A DNA stretch of 64,000 nucleotides from Sphingomonas_R arantia (lineage in GTDB: Bacteria > Pseudomonadota > Alphaproteobacteria > Sphingomonadales > Sphingomonadaceae), in assembly GCF_042682045.1 (NCBI RefSeq), contig NZ_JBHUGS010000005.1, forward strand, positions 186,001 through 250,000, read 5' to 3'. Each line of letters begins with the position of its first letter. The first letter of the stretch is position 1. Made by a program: the position numbers and the translations under genes. The notes under the pieces were generated by a model. The model ran no database searches, was not told the DNA's origin, and saw only the letters and a list, made by a program, of their open reading frames with translations. Positions 15,409-24,355 of the stretch are shown here, piece by piece.

Positions 15409-16065
15409 TCACCCCAGGCCATAATGATCCGCCAGCCGGTCGAGCGCCAGCCCCAGCACCAGCTTGCCCGACCGCTTCGGCCACCCCAGCGCGCGCTCCG
15501 CGGCCTCCAGCCCCTCGCCCGCGCACGCCACCCGCCACAGCACGTCGGACAACCCCGGCCCGGCCGCCGCCACCGCCGCCTCGAACCGCCGCTTCGCCGA
15601 CAACTGCGCGCCCGAAGGATCGATCGCGCCGCCCGCGCCACCACCGCCGGGCGTCGCGGCCGGGTCCCACCGCATCGTCACGCGCGGCGCCAGCTGCGCC
15701 GTCTCCCAGTCCGCCCGCACCCGCTCGCTCGCATCATATTGCCGCGCGGTCACATGCCCCCGCGCACGCAGCCAGCCGAGCGGCGACTCGCCCAGATTGA
15801 CCGTCACGCGCCGCCCCGCCCCCTCGACCGCCGCCAGGTTCCGCTCCACCAGCATCCGGTTCGCGCCCTCCGGCGTCGCATCGCGCACCGACCAGCCGCG
15901 CCCCGCCTCGGTAGCGACCAGTCCGCCCTCCGTCATCTGCGCCAGGTCCGCGCGCACCAGCACCTCGACCAACGCCACCGGCGTGTCCGACAACCTGCGC
16001 CCCGCCGCCAGCGCCGCCAGCGCCGCCATCACCGCCTGCCCCCGTCGATCGAGTATCACGCCCAT
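15409..16065 (-). CDS. DUF6456 domain protein
   Basis: The 218-residue protein carries the DUF6456 signature in its second half: ESPLGWLRARGHVTARQYDA, SERVRADWETAQLAPRVTMR, then FEAAVAAAGPGLSDVLWRVA and GLEAAERALGWPKRSGKLVL. This C-terminal part looks like a DNA-binding, helix-rich module. It diverges from an XRE regulator with ~85 bp between them, suggesting shared control. The DUF is alphaproteobacterial; its function is not established. Confidence 0.78.
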   Translation of the reverse strand: MGVILDRRGQAVMAALAALAAGRRLSDTPVALVEVLVRADLAQMTEGGLVATEAGRGWSVRDATPEGANRMLVERNLAAVEGAGRRVTVNLGESPLGWLRARGHVTARQYDASERVRADWETAQLAPRVTMRWDPAATPGGGGAGGAIDPSGAQLSAKRRFEAAVAAAGPGLSDVLWRVACAGEGLEAAERALGWPKRSGKLVLGLALDRLADHYGLG

Positions 16066-16151
16066 GCCACCATCCTCCGCTACGAAGGGACACTTGCCAC
16101 AACGTCACGATTGTAGGACAGGGAAATAACCTTACTGGTTAGGAGCCCTCC

Positions 16152-16715
16152 ATGATTACCGTCATCCGCGATGTCCGCCGGGCCAAGGGCATGACGTTGC
16201 AGGACGTCGCCGACGCCTGCACCCCGCCCACCACGGCGCAGACGATCGGCCGGCTGGAGACCGGGATGCGCACCGTGTCGGTCGGCTGGCTCAACCGCAT
16301 CGCCGCGGCGCTCGGCGTTCCCGCCGCCGATCTCGTCCGCCTGCCCGATCAGGCCGATCTGGCCGTCGCCGCGATCCTCGGCGGCACCGGCGCGCACGCC
16401 CCGCGGCAATCCGACGCCGTCCTGCCGCCCCGCCCCGCGCCCGATCATGTCGCGGTCATCGTCGACGCCGGCGTCGGCGACTACCGCGCGGGCGACGTGC
16501 TCTGGTGCCGCCGCGTCGGACCCGACGGCTTCCCGTCAGCGCTCAACCGCGACATCCTCGTGCCCCGCCCCGCCGGCCGCTTTCTGTTCGGCCGCCTCAT
16601 CGGCCGCGAAGCCGGCAAGCTCCAGATGCTCCCGCTCGGCGCCGGCATGCGCCAGCAAGTCCTCGCCGACCCCCCCTGGGCCGCCATCGCCAACCTGCTG
16701 GTGCGGACGCTCTGA
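16152..16715 (+). CDS. XRE-type regulator with a degenerate S24 (LexA/CI-like) C-terminal domain
   Basis: The 187-residue protein has an N-terminal helix-turn-helix (MTLQDVADACTPPTTAQTIG, then RLETGMRTVSVGWLNRIAAA). Its C-terminal domain, with YRAGDVLWCRRVGP and FLFGRLIGREAGKLQMLPL, has the S24 peptidase/UmuD-like shape. I do not see the catalytic Ser (SM.P) or the Lys, so self-cleavage is unlikely; it may be a dimerisation or ligand-sensing module. GAGCCC lies upstream of the ATG. It is divergent from DUF6456. Confidence 0.82.
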   Translation: MITVIRDVRRAKGMTLQDVADACTPPTTAQTIGRLETGMRTVSVGWLNRIAAALGVPAADLVRLPDQADLAVAAILGGTGAHAPRQSDAVLPPRPAPDHVAVIVDAGVGDYRAGDVLWCRRVGPDGFPSALNRDILVPRPAGRFLFGRLIGREAGKLQMLPLGAGMRQQVLADPPWAAIANLLVRTL

Positions 16716-16725
16716 GACCCTAAAG

Positions 16726-16762
16726 CCCTCTCCCCTCCGGGGAGAGGGTTGGGAGAGGGGCT
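16726..16762. repeat. Palindromic repeat, type B
   Basis: CCCTCTCCCCtccGGGGAGAGGG followed by TTGGGAGAGGGG. It directly follows the XRE stop codon and is a likely terminator hairpin before pgl. Confidence 0.85.
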
Positions 16763-16885
16763 TAGCTTGGTACCACTGGGCATCGACCGGAACATCCCAA
16801 CCATCGAAGAGCGGCAGAAGCCCCCCCTCGCCACCCCCGCCGCCATCCGCTATGCCCCGCGCGACACCCCAAGGAGACCCTACCG

Positions 16886-17599
16886 ATGATCGAAGCCGAA
16901 TGGTGGGAGTTCGAGGATCGCGACAGCCTGGCGCAACAGGTCGCCGACGATATCGAATTTGTGATCGAACGCGCGCTCGCCGGTCGCGGCCATGCGCTGC
17001 TCGCGGTCACCGGCGGCAGCATGCCGGCCGCGATCTTCGCGGAACTCGGCAAGCGCAAGATCGCCTGGGACAAGGTCGTCATCACGCTGACCGACGACCG
17101 GATCGTGCCCGATGACGACAAGCTCAGCAATTTCGCCGAACTGACCAAGATGGCGGGCAAGACCGGCGCGACGCTCGTGCCGCTCGTCCGCGGCGCCACC
17201 GCGACGGACGATCCCGCCGCCGCCGGCCGCGCCGCCGACGCGCGCCTCGCCGACCTGCATTTCCCCCCCGACCTCGTCTGGCTGGGCATGGGCGAGGACG
17301 GCCACACCGCGTCGATCTTCCCGGGTCCCGACTTCAACCATGCGGTGAACGGCCCCGCCGCGCGCCGTGCGGTCGGCGTCCGGCCCGATCCGATGCCCGC
17401 CGATCGCCCCGCCAACCGCGTTACGCTGACGCTGCCGGCACTCGCCGGTGGCCACGCCATGATCGTCACGATCGCCGGCGACGTGAAGAAGGCGACGCTG
17501 GAACGCGCGATCGAAGAGGGTCCGTCCTCCACCCTGCCGATCGGCCGCGTGCTGGCCGCGACCGAAGCCGCGATCGACATCTACTGGAGCGCCGAATGA
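16886..17599 (+). CDS. pgl: 6-phosphogluconolactonase
   Basis: The 237-residue enzyme hydrolyses 6-phosphogluconolactone in the pentose phosphate/Entner-Doudoroff route. Visible motifs are LLAVTGGSMPAAIFAELGKR (phosphate binding), VVITLTDDRIVPDDDKLSNF, and PDLVWLGMGEDGHTASIFPG with the catalytic His. AAGGAG lies 11 nt upstream of the ATG. Its stop overlaps the flavin reductase start by 4 bp. zwf and edd are not in the window. Confidence 0.92.
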   Translation: MIEAEWWEFEDRDSLAQQVADDIEFVIERALAGRGHALLAVTGGSMPAAIFAELGKRKIAWDKVVITLTDDRIVPDDDKLSNFAELTKMAGKTGATLVPLVRGATATDDPAAAGRAADARLADLHFPPDLVWLGMGEDGHTASIFPGPDFNHAVNGPAARRAVGVRPDPMPADRPANRVTLTLPALAGGHAMIVTIAGDVKKATLERAIEEGPSSTLPIGRVLAATEAAIDIYWSAE

Positions 17600-18120
17600 C
17601 GACCGCGACCGATCTGGATATCCCGCCCGCCACCGACACCGCGACGCTCGCCGCCGCGGTCCGGGTGGCCCTGCGCCGGATGGCCAAGTCGGTCACGGTC
17701 ATCACCGCGCTCCACAACGGTCGCCGCTATGCGATGGCGGCGACCGCGGTCGATGCGCTGTCGATGGATCCGCCGTCGATGATCGTCTCGGTCAACCGCT
17801 CTGCCTCGCTCCACGCCCCGCTCGCGGCCGGCGCGGATTTCTGCATCAACGTGCTCGGCGCGATGCACGAGGATGTCAGCCGCGCCTGCGGTGGCGGCGC
17901 CTCGGGCGAGGACCGCTTCGCCACCGGCAACTGGATCACCGGCCCGCGCGGCCTGCCGATGCTTGCCGACGCCCAGGCCGCGTTCGTCTGCCACAACGAC
18001 GTCTCGCTCGGCTACGGCACTCACGGCCTCTTCATCGGCCGCCTCGTCGACGTCCGCTCCTACGGCGACGTCGACCCGCTGGTGTATCTGGACGGCCGCT
18101 ACACCCGCCTGGCGGAATAG
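17596..18120 (+). CDS. Flavin reductase family protein (FMN-dependent)
   Basis: This 174-residue protein is of the flavin_reduct type: LRRMAKSVTVITALHNGRRY, AMAATAVDALSMDPPSMIVS and DFCINVLGAMHEDVSRACGG, ending GHTHGLFIGR-like (YGTHGLFIGRLVDV) and PLVYLDGRYTRL. Such proteins supply reduced flavin to a monooxygenase, but no oxygenase partner is nearby. The ATG overlaps the pgl stop (ATGA), so the two are co-translated despite unrelated functions. Confidence 0.88.
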   Translation: MTTATDLDIPPATDTATLAAAVRVALRRMAKSVTVITALHNGRRYAMAATAVDALSMDPPSMIVSVNRSASLHAPLAAGADFCINVLGAMHEDVSRACGGGASGEDRFATGNWITGPRGLPMLADAQAAFVCHNDVSLGYGTHGLFIGRLVDVRSYGDVDPLVYLDGRYTRLAE

Positions 18121-18265
18121 CTACGGCCGAACCGGCCGCCGTCGACAGCGATCTTGGAAATGTCGCAGGCAACGACGGGTGCAGCTTGGCCGTCACGAAG
18201 GTGAAGCCAACGGTCTGCCCCGAACGCCGATTGCACCGACAAGACCGCCATGCCATGCCGCCACT

Positions 18266-18664
18266 ATGCTGACAGCGCTTCTTCTGGCGATTACCGTCGA
18301 GCACCGGGTTTTATTGCCCGCCCCCCTTGCGCCAGCCGTCAACGATCCGTTCGTTGTGTTCTTCCGGACGGGGGATGCTACCGTCACGACGGAGAGCCGA
18401 CAAATACTCGATAATTTCGTCCGCGCGGTGCGCAATGATCGAACGCTAGGGATTACGATCCTTGGTCATGCCGACCGTGCGGAAGGCCCGCTGCACGTCA
18501 CGCTTCCCCTGTCCGAACGGCGTGCCGCCGCGGTCCGGCGCTACCTGCTGTCTGCCGGGATACCGGTTCGCATCGTCCATGCCCGGGCAATGGGGACCGC
18601 CTTTCCCATCACGCGCAGCCCCAACGTCGTCAACCAGTACGTTTCCATCGCAATCGATCTCTGA
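18266..18664 (+). CDS. OmpA-like C-terminal domain protein, small
   Basis: The 132-residue protein has a hydrophobic N-terminus (MLTALLLAITVEHRVLLPAP), possibly a weak signal sequence. A single OmpA/peptidoglycan-binding domain follows: VVFFRTGDATVTTESRQIL, ITILGHADRAEG, LPLSERRAAAVRRYLLSAGI. The usual final NRRVEI is replaced by NQYVSIAI. It has no beta-barrel. The local sequence is slightly less GC-biased at third positions than its neighbours. A 145-bp gap separates it from the flavin reductase gene, so it probably has its own promoter. Confidence 0.78.
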   Translation: MLTALLLAITVEHRVLLPAPLAPAVNDPFVVFFRTGDATVTTESRQILDNFVRAVRNDRTLGITILGHADRAEGPLHVTLPLSERRAAAVRRYLLSAGIPVRIVHARAMGTAFPITRSPNVVNQYVSIAIDL

Positions 18665-18685
18665 GACCGCGCAGCTCCGTGCGGC

Positions 18686-19342
18686 TCAAGCAGCCTTGAT
18701 AGCCTGCCCCTGCCCCAACATCTCGCCGCGCGTGATGATCACCCGATCACCCAGCTTCATCACCTTGAACAGCTTCGCCGCAAACGCCGTCGGCACGCCG
18801 ATGCAGCCATGCGTCACCGTGCCCCATTCCACGTCGCTGCCATGGATCGCCACGCCGTCATTGGTCAGCCGCAGCATGTACGGCATCGGCGCATCGTACA
18901 GGTTGGACACATGGTCCGCATCCTTCTGCGTGATCGGGAAGATGCCGGTCGGCGTCGGCCGCTCGTCCGCGCCGTACATCACCACCGCGGTCCCGATCTC
19001 GTATCCGCCGCGGAACACCGACAGCGTCTGCGCGACCAGGTCGACCGTCACGATCATCGGCCCCGCCGGCACGCCCGCCTCGTCCCACACATAGTCGCCA
19101 TGCGTAAACGGCCGCGGCACATCCAGCACGCGCTTGATCACCATCCCCTGATCCACCGGCGCCGCAGCAGGAGTAGGAGCAACCGCGGGCTTCGCCGCCG
19201 CAACCCGAACCGGGGCCGCAGCCGGCACCACCGGCTCCCGCGCCGAAATCCCGGCGATCCACGCGACCGGACCCAGCACCGCAATCCCCAGCGCGACATA
19301 CGCCACCGGCTTCCAGCTCGCTTGTCCCGTTCCGCCCGTCAT
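18686..19342 (-). CDS. L,D-transpeptidase (YkuD domain), membrane-anchored
   Basis: The 218-residue protein has an N-terminal membrane segment (~12-30: VAYVALGIAVLGPVAWIAGI), an Ala/Pro-rich linker (~35-65) and a YkuD domain. The domain has IVTVDLVAQTLSVFRGGYEI, PTPTGIFPITQKD and the catalytic motif AIHGSDVEWGTVTHGCIGVP with the active Cys. It forms 3-3 cross-links or anchors proteins to periplasmic peptidoglycan. I chose the start at 19342 because the upstream open frame lacks homology. Confidence 0.87.
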   Translation of the reverse strand: MTGGTGQASWKPVAYVALGIAVLGPVAWIAGISAREPVVPAAAPVRVAAAKPAVAPTPAAAPVDQGMVIKRVLDVPRPFTHGDYVWDEAGVPAGPMIVTVDLVAQTLSVFRGGYEIGTAVVMYGADERPTPTGIFPITQKDADHVSNLYDAPMPYMLRLTNDGVAIHGSDVEWGTVTHGCIGVPTAFAAKLFKVMKLGDRVIITRGEMLGQGQAIKAA

Positions 19343-19455
19343 CGCACCGCTCCCGTCGTCCCGCCCGCCATCGCGCAAAGCGACCGACAAGACCAGTGCC
19401 GCTCTACGCCCGTCCCAGCCCGGCACATTAACCAAGCGCGTTCATGCCCCGACGA

Positions 19456-22400
19456 TCAGAACGCCACCTCGCCTCCTGTCGCCGAAGCCGGCATCGCCCC
19501 CGCGCCGGCCAACTCGCCACCGCCCGCCCACAGCGTGAACCGATACCGCACCGGCGCCACCGCGATCCGGTACCGCTCCAGCGGCCGCCCGAGCGCGCTC
19601 CAGCTATCCGTCCCGCCCAGCCCACTCTGCACCGCATCGATCGCCAGGCTCACCTCGCCATGCGGCAGGATATCGCTGCTCTTCCGCGTCCCCGGCGGCC
19701 GCCGCGCCAGATCGTCATACGGAAAGCCCAGCACGTTCATCGACAGCGGCGCCGCCCCACGCACCATCAGCGCCGGCACCCCCGCCCCGCTCACCCGCAT
19801 CCAGCGCACGCCGACCTTATTTCCCGTCTCCTGCGGCCGCATATAGTCATGGTTCTGGTCCGCGATCGCCCCGGCCCAGCGCCCCAGCGCCGCCCCCGCC
19901 TGCCGATCCACATAACTCTCGTGCGGCCCCTTGCCGTACCATTCGACGCCCTTGAACCCCGACGGCATCCGGTACGCGAGCCCGACACGCAACGGATCGG
20001 GCAACCCGCTAAGCAACGGCGTGAACGCCGCATCGACGGTCACGCTGCCGTCGCCCAGCATCCGATACCGGTTCTCGAAGCGCGCCGCCCCGTCGCCGAC
20101 GAGGAACCGCACCACGACCACGGCCCCCTCGCCGCTCCGCTCCACCGTCACCGCCTCCACCGTCCGGCGCGCGGACGCATCGCGCCACACCGCATGGGTC
20201 CGCTCCACCTTGGTCCCCAGATCATTGTCGGTCAGCGCGCGATAGAAGTCCGGACTCCCCCCGCTCAGCACCGCGCTGCCACCCTTGTCGTAGGCCACCA
20301 TCCCGGTCGCCCGGTCCACCACCAGCGCCGCGTCTCCCACGGACAGCGTCACCCGCCCCTCCGCATCGCGCACCGTCACCGCACCGGCCACCACCACGGG
20401 CTCCTCCGCAACCGCCGGCAACACGAACTGCTCCCAGGCCACCAGGCTCCCCGCCGGCACCATCGGCACCGCCCCACCCCACGCCCGCGCGGTCAGCGTC
20501 ATGACATATTCATGCCCCGCCCGCCGCGGCACCGCGGGCATCGCCACAGTCACCGCCCCCTCCGCCCGCGCCGCGACGCTCACCGCCGGCATCGCCCCAC
20601 GCGCCACCGCAACGCCGTCCTCCAGCATCACCCAGCCCAGCTCGTACCCCGACAGATCGCTGAAATCCTGCCGGTTCGCGATCGTGAACCGCCCCGCCGC
20701 CAGGTCGTCCGCCCGGAACGCGATCGGCTGATACACCTTGCGCAGCTCGAACAGGCTCGGGTTCGGCGTCCGGTCCGGCTGGATCAGGCCGTCGCCGAAC
20801 TCGATGTCACCGCCCGGGTTCGGCCCATACAGGTTCCCCGTCCCCCAATAAGGCTCCCCGTTCGCATCGCGCGCATGCATCGACTGGTCGACCCAGTCCC
20901 ACACGAACCCGCCCTGCAGCTTCGGATTGGCATAGATCGCGTCCCAGTAATCCGCGAGGTTCCCGCCGCTATTCCCCTGCATGTGCGAATATTCGCACTG
21001 GATCAGCGGCTGCGTGAACCGCTTGTTGCGCGCATAGGCGATCGTCTGATCCACGCTATAATACATCGGCGCGAAGATATCGGCATAGGCGTTCGGCTTC
21101 GGCTCGCTCAACGTCCCCCAGCCCAAATAGCTGATCGGCCGTGTCGGATCGCGCCGCCGGGCCTCCGCCGCCGCCTTGGCGAACGCCGGCCCGATCCCCG
21201 CCTCGTTCCCCAGCGACCAGAAGATGATCGACGGGTGGTTCTTGTCGCGCTCCACCATGTTGGCGACGCGCGAGACATGCGCCGCGTCCCACGCCGGGTC
21301 GTACCCGATCTGGTAAAGCTCGCGCTCGCGGTCGCCCTTCCAGCCCATCTCCATGTAGGCGTGCGACTCGACGTTCGCCTCGTCCATCACGTACAGGCCA
21401 TATTCGTCCGCCAGATCGTACCAGCGCGGATCGTTCGGATAATGCGATGTGCGCACGGCGTTGACGTTGTTGCGCTTCATCATCTCCATATCGCGACGCA
21501 TCGACGCCATCGATATGACGTGGAACGTGTCGGGGTCGTGCTCGTGCCGGTTGACCCCGCGGATATACACCGGCCGCCCGTTCACCGTCAGCCGCCCGCC
21601 CTGCACCGCCACGTCGCGAAACCCGATCCGCTGCGCCGTCGCCTGCATCACCTTGCCCTGCGCGTCGATCATCTCGACCAGCAAAGTGTAGAGGTTCGGC
21701 GTCTCGGCGGACCAGGACCGCACGTCCGCCACCCGCGCGCTCAACCGCACGCTCCGCTCGCCCGCGCCCGGCCGCACCACAGCACTCCGCTGCGTCACGG
21801 TCCGCGCGCCCTCCAGCAACGTCGTCCGCACCGTCATCGCGGTCCGCCCCGGCAAGACCTTCGCCGTCACGTCCAGCGTCCCGTCGCGCCACCCGTTGGT
21901 CAGCCCGGCCTTGACCGCGAAATCGCGCACCCGCGCCTTGGGGGCCGCCATCAGGAACACGTCGCGCTCGATCCCCGACACCCGCCAGAAATCCTGATCC
22001 TCCAGGTAAGACCCGTCGGACCAGCGATAGACGCGGATCGAGATGCTGTTGCGCCCCGGTCGCAGATGCCGCGTCACGTCGAACTCGGACGGCAGCTTGC
22101 TGTCCTCGCTATACCCGACCATCCGGCCATTGACCCAGACATAGTAGGCCGAACCCGCCGCCCCGATATGCAGCAGCACGTCCTGCCCCGCCCACCCGGC
22201 CGGCACCTCGACATCGCGACGATACGATCCCACCGGATTGCGATCATGCGGGATCAGCGGCCGGTTCGCCGGAAACGGATAGGTGATGTTATTGTAGCGC
22301 GCCTGGTCATAACCTTCGGTCTGCCAGTCCGCCGGCACGCGGATCGGCTTCCACCCCGACACGTCGTAATCGTCGCGATAGAAATCCGCCGGCGCGCCTT

Positions 22401-22671
22401 CGACGTTCGGCGAAAAGTGAAACTGCCAAGCCCCGTTCAGCGACAGGAACCGCGCCGACGCCGCCATGTCCCCCGCGATTGCCTTCGCGCGATCCTCGAA
22501 CGGAAACCCGGTCGCCCGCGCCGGCTCCTTGCCGCGTTCGAATATCGCGGGGTTCTCCCAGTCCGGGCGGCTGGCGTCGATCTGCGGCGACATCGGCACA
22601 ACCGGCCGGTCCTGCGCGGCGCCCGCCTGCGCGAACAGCAACGGCACCACCATCGCGGCCAGTCGGCGCAT
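19456..22671 (-). CDS. Secreted GH2 beta-galactosidase (LacZ type)
   Basis: The 1071-residue enzyme starts with a signal peptide (MRRLAAMVVPLLFAQAGAAQ). It has all LacZ domains: the sugar-binding jelly roll (~60-220), an immunoglobulin-like domain, a TIM barrel with acid/base Glu in IIFWSLGNEAGIGPAF and nucleophile Glu in PLIQCEYSHMQGNSGG, and the small-chain C-terminal domain with MVAYDKGGSAVLSGGSPDFY. It hydrolyses beta-galactosides in the periplasm or at the surface. The start was placed at the second ATG, which has GGGGAG six bases upstream. It diverges from the M20 peptidase gene. Confidence 0.92.
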   Translation of the reverse strand: MRRLAAMVVPLLFAQAGAAQDRPVVPMSPQIDASRPDWENPAIFERGKEPARATGFPFEDRAKAIAGDMAASARFLSLNGAWQFHFSPNVEGAPADFYRDDYDVSGWKPIRVPADWQTEGYDQARYNNITYPFPANRPLIPHDRNPVGSYRRDVEVPAGWAGQDVLLHIGAAGSAYYVWVNGRMVGYSEDSKLPSEFDVTRHLRPGRNSISIRVYRWSDGSYLEDQDFWRVSGIERDVFLMAAPKARVRDFAVKAGLTNGWRDGTLDVTAKVLPGRTAMTVRTTLLEGARTVTQRSAVVRPGAGERSVRLSARVADVRSWSAETPNLYTLLVEMIDAQGKVMQATAQRIGFRDVAVQGGRLTVNGRPVYIRGVNRHEHDPDTFHVISMASMRRDMEMMKRNNVNAVRTSHYPNDPRWYDLADEYGLYVMDEANVESHAYMEMGWKGDRERELYQIGYDPAWDAAHVSRVANMVERDKNHPSIIFWSLGNEAGIGPAFAKAAAEARRRDPTRPISYLGWGTLSEPKPNAYADIFAPMYYSVDQTIAYARNKRFTQPLIQCEYSHMQGNSGGNLADYWDAIYANPKLQGGFVWDWVDQSMHARDANGEPYWGTGNLYGPNPGGDIEFGDGLIQPDRTPNPSLFELRKVYQPIAFRADDLAAGRFTIANRQDFSDLSGYELGWVMLEDGVAVARGAMPAVSVAARAEGAVTVAMPAVPRRAGHEYVMTLTARAWGGAVPMVPAGSLVAWEQFVLPAVAEEPVVVAGAVTVRDAEGRVTLSVGDAALVVDRATGMVAYDKGGSAVLSGGSPDFYRALTDNDLGTKVERTHAVWRDASARRTVEAVTVERSGEGAVVVVRFLVGDGAARFENRYRMLGDGSVTVDAAFTPLLSGLPDPLRVGLAYRMPSGFKGVEWYGKGPHESYVDRQAGAALGRWAGAIADQNHDYMRPQETGNKVGVRWMRVSGAGVPALMVRGAAPLSMNVLGFPYDDLARRPPGTRKSSDILPHGEVSLAIDAVQSGLGGTDSWSALGRPLERYRIAVAPVRYRFTLWAGGGELAGAGAMPASATGGEVAF

Positions 22672-22852
22672 ATCCATCTCCCCGGAGCGTCCTCGTCGTT
22701 TTCTAGACGGAGTAATGCGGTCGGCCACGAATGCAACCGCTCCTCGTCCGGACTGCGTTTTGGGACCCTTGGGGACATTGCGCCCGGTCCCTTTGCCATG
22801 CCACACCATGCGGCACCGCAGCACGGCCCTGTTCCCGGAAGGCTCCCCATCG

Positions 22853-24274
22853 ATGAAGCGCGCTCCCGCCCTGTTGATCACCGCCGCCCTCGCGGTCCAG
22901 TCGCTGCCCGCCGCGGCGCAGACCCCGCCCGCGCGGCCCGATCGGGTCGCCTTCCGCGAATTGTACCGGGAACTGGTCGAAACCAACACGACCTCGTCGG
23001 TCGGCAACTGCACGACGGCCGCCGAACAGATCGCGACCCGGCTGCGCGCGGCGGGGTTCAGCGACAAGGAACTGGTCCTCTATGTGCCACCCGGCCGCGC
23101 CCGCGACGGCGGCCTCGTTGCCACCTGGGTCGGCAGCGACGCGAAACTGCCCGCCATGCTGCTGCTCGCCCATATCGACGTAGTGGAGGCCAAGCGCGAG
23201 GACTGGGTCCGCGAACCGTTCAAGCTGATCGAGGAAGGCGGCTTTTTCTACGCCCGCGGCACCAGCGACGACAAGGCGCAGGCCGCGATCTTCTCGGACT
23301 CGCTCATTCGCCTGCGCGCCGCCGGCTACAAGCCGCGCCGCACGATCAAGCTGGCACTGACCTGCGGCGAGGAAGGCAGCAACCCCAACGTCCTGAACGG
23401 CGCCCGCTGGCTGGTCGAAAACCGCCCCGAACTGCTGAAGGCCGGCTTCGCGCTGAACGAAGGCGGCGGCGGACGGACCGCGCCCGGCGGGGGACCCGAG
23501 ACGCTCGGCGTCCAGGTTTCGCAGAAGTCGCCGCGCAACTACATTCTCGAAGTCACCAACCCCGGCGGGCACAGCTCGGTCCCGCTGCCCGACAACGCGA
23601 TCTACCGGCTTGCCGCGGCGATCCTCAAGGTCGGCGCCGTGCAATTCCCGGTTCACTTGAACCCGGTCTCGCAGGCCTATCTCGCCAAGGCCGGCGCGCT
23701 CCGCAAGGACGCGGTCGGCACCGCGATGCGCACCCTTGCCGCGAACCCAACCGATGCGGACGCCGCCCGCGCGCTCTCGGCCGATCCCGCCATGAACGCG
23801 CTCCTGCGCACGACCTGCGTCGCCACTTTGCTCGACGGGGGCCACGCCGCCAACGCCTTGCCGCAGCGCGCGACCGCCGGGATCAACTGCCGCATCGTGC
23901 CGGGCGAAACCCCCGACGAGACCCGCGCCACGATCGCGGCCGCCATCGCCGACCCGCAGGTCAAGGTTCTGCCGAGCAAGATCCAGGAACGCCCCGTCGC
24001 GGTCACCCCACCGCTCGATCCCGCCATCCTGAAACCGATCGAGACGGTCGGCGCAAAGCACTTCCCCGGCATCCCCGTCATCCCGACGCAGTCCACCGGG
24101 GCAACCGACGCGACCTATCTCAGCCAGATCGGCGTGCCGACCTATGGCATTCCCGGCCTCTGGAACGACGGATCGTCGGGTACGCACGGCCTCAACGAAC
24201 GGATGTCCGCCGACGCGCTCTACCGCGGCCGCGACTATATCCACGACCTGATCCAGGCCTACGCCGCCGGCTGA
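22853..24274 (+). CDS. M20 family metallopeptidase, secreted
   Basis: The 473-residue protein has a signal peptide (MKRAPALLITAALAVQSLPA, then AAQT). The zinc-peptidase motifs are LLLAHIDVVEAKREDW (metal His/Asp), ARGTSDDKAQAA (bridging Asp), LTCGEEGSNPN (catalytic Glu-Glu) and a dimerisation domain with NPGGHSSVPLPDNAIYRL. It resembles carboxypeptidase/dipeptidase-type M20 enzymes; the substrate is unknown. It faces the beta-galactosidase gene across a 181-bp divergent promoter region in which I see no clear operator. Confidence 0.9.
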   Translation: MKRAPALLITAALAVQSLPAAAQTPPARPDRVAFRELYRELVETNTTSSVGNCTTAAEQIATRLRAAGFSDKELVLYVPPGRARDGGLVATWVGSDAKLPAMLLLAHIDVVEAKREDWVREPFKLIEEGGFFYARGTSDDKAQAAIFSDSLIRLRAAGYKPRRTIKLALTCGEEGSNPNVLNGARWLVENRPELLKAGFALNEGGGGRTAPGGGPETLGVQVSQKSPRNYILEVTNPGGHSSVPLPDNAIYRLAAAILKVGAVQFPVHLNPVSQAYLAKAGALRKDAVGTAMRTLAANPTDADAARALSADPAMNALLRTTCVATLLDGGHAANALPQRATAGINCRIVPGETPDETRATIAAAIADPQVKVLPSKIQERPVAVTPPLDPAILKPIETVGAKHFPGIPVIPTQSTGATDATYLSQIGVPTYGIPGLWNDGSSGTHGLNERMSADALYRGRDYIHDLIQAYAAG

Positions 24275-24355
24275 TCCGCACGCCCCACGGCTCTATACGC
24301 CGCGCACTCTGCACCCCGGATCCGCGCTCCGCCGACGCCAGCGTCTCCCGCGGCG

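Noticed and set aside
17873..18265. N-terminal extension of the OmpA-like protein in the same frame
   Set aside because: It overlaps the flavin reductase gene and has no homology; the ATG at 18266 begins a plausible exported protein.
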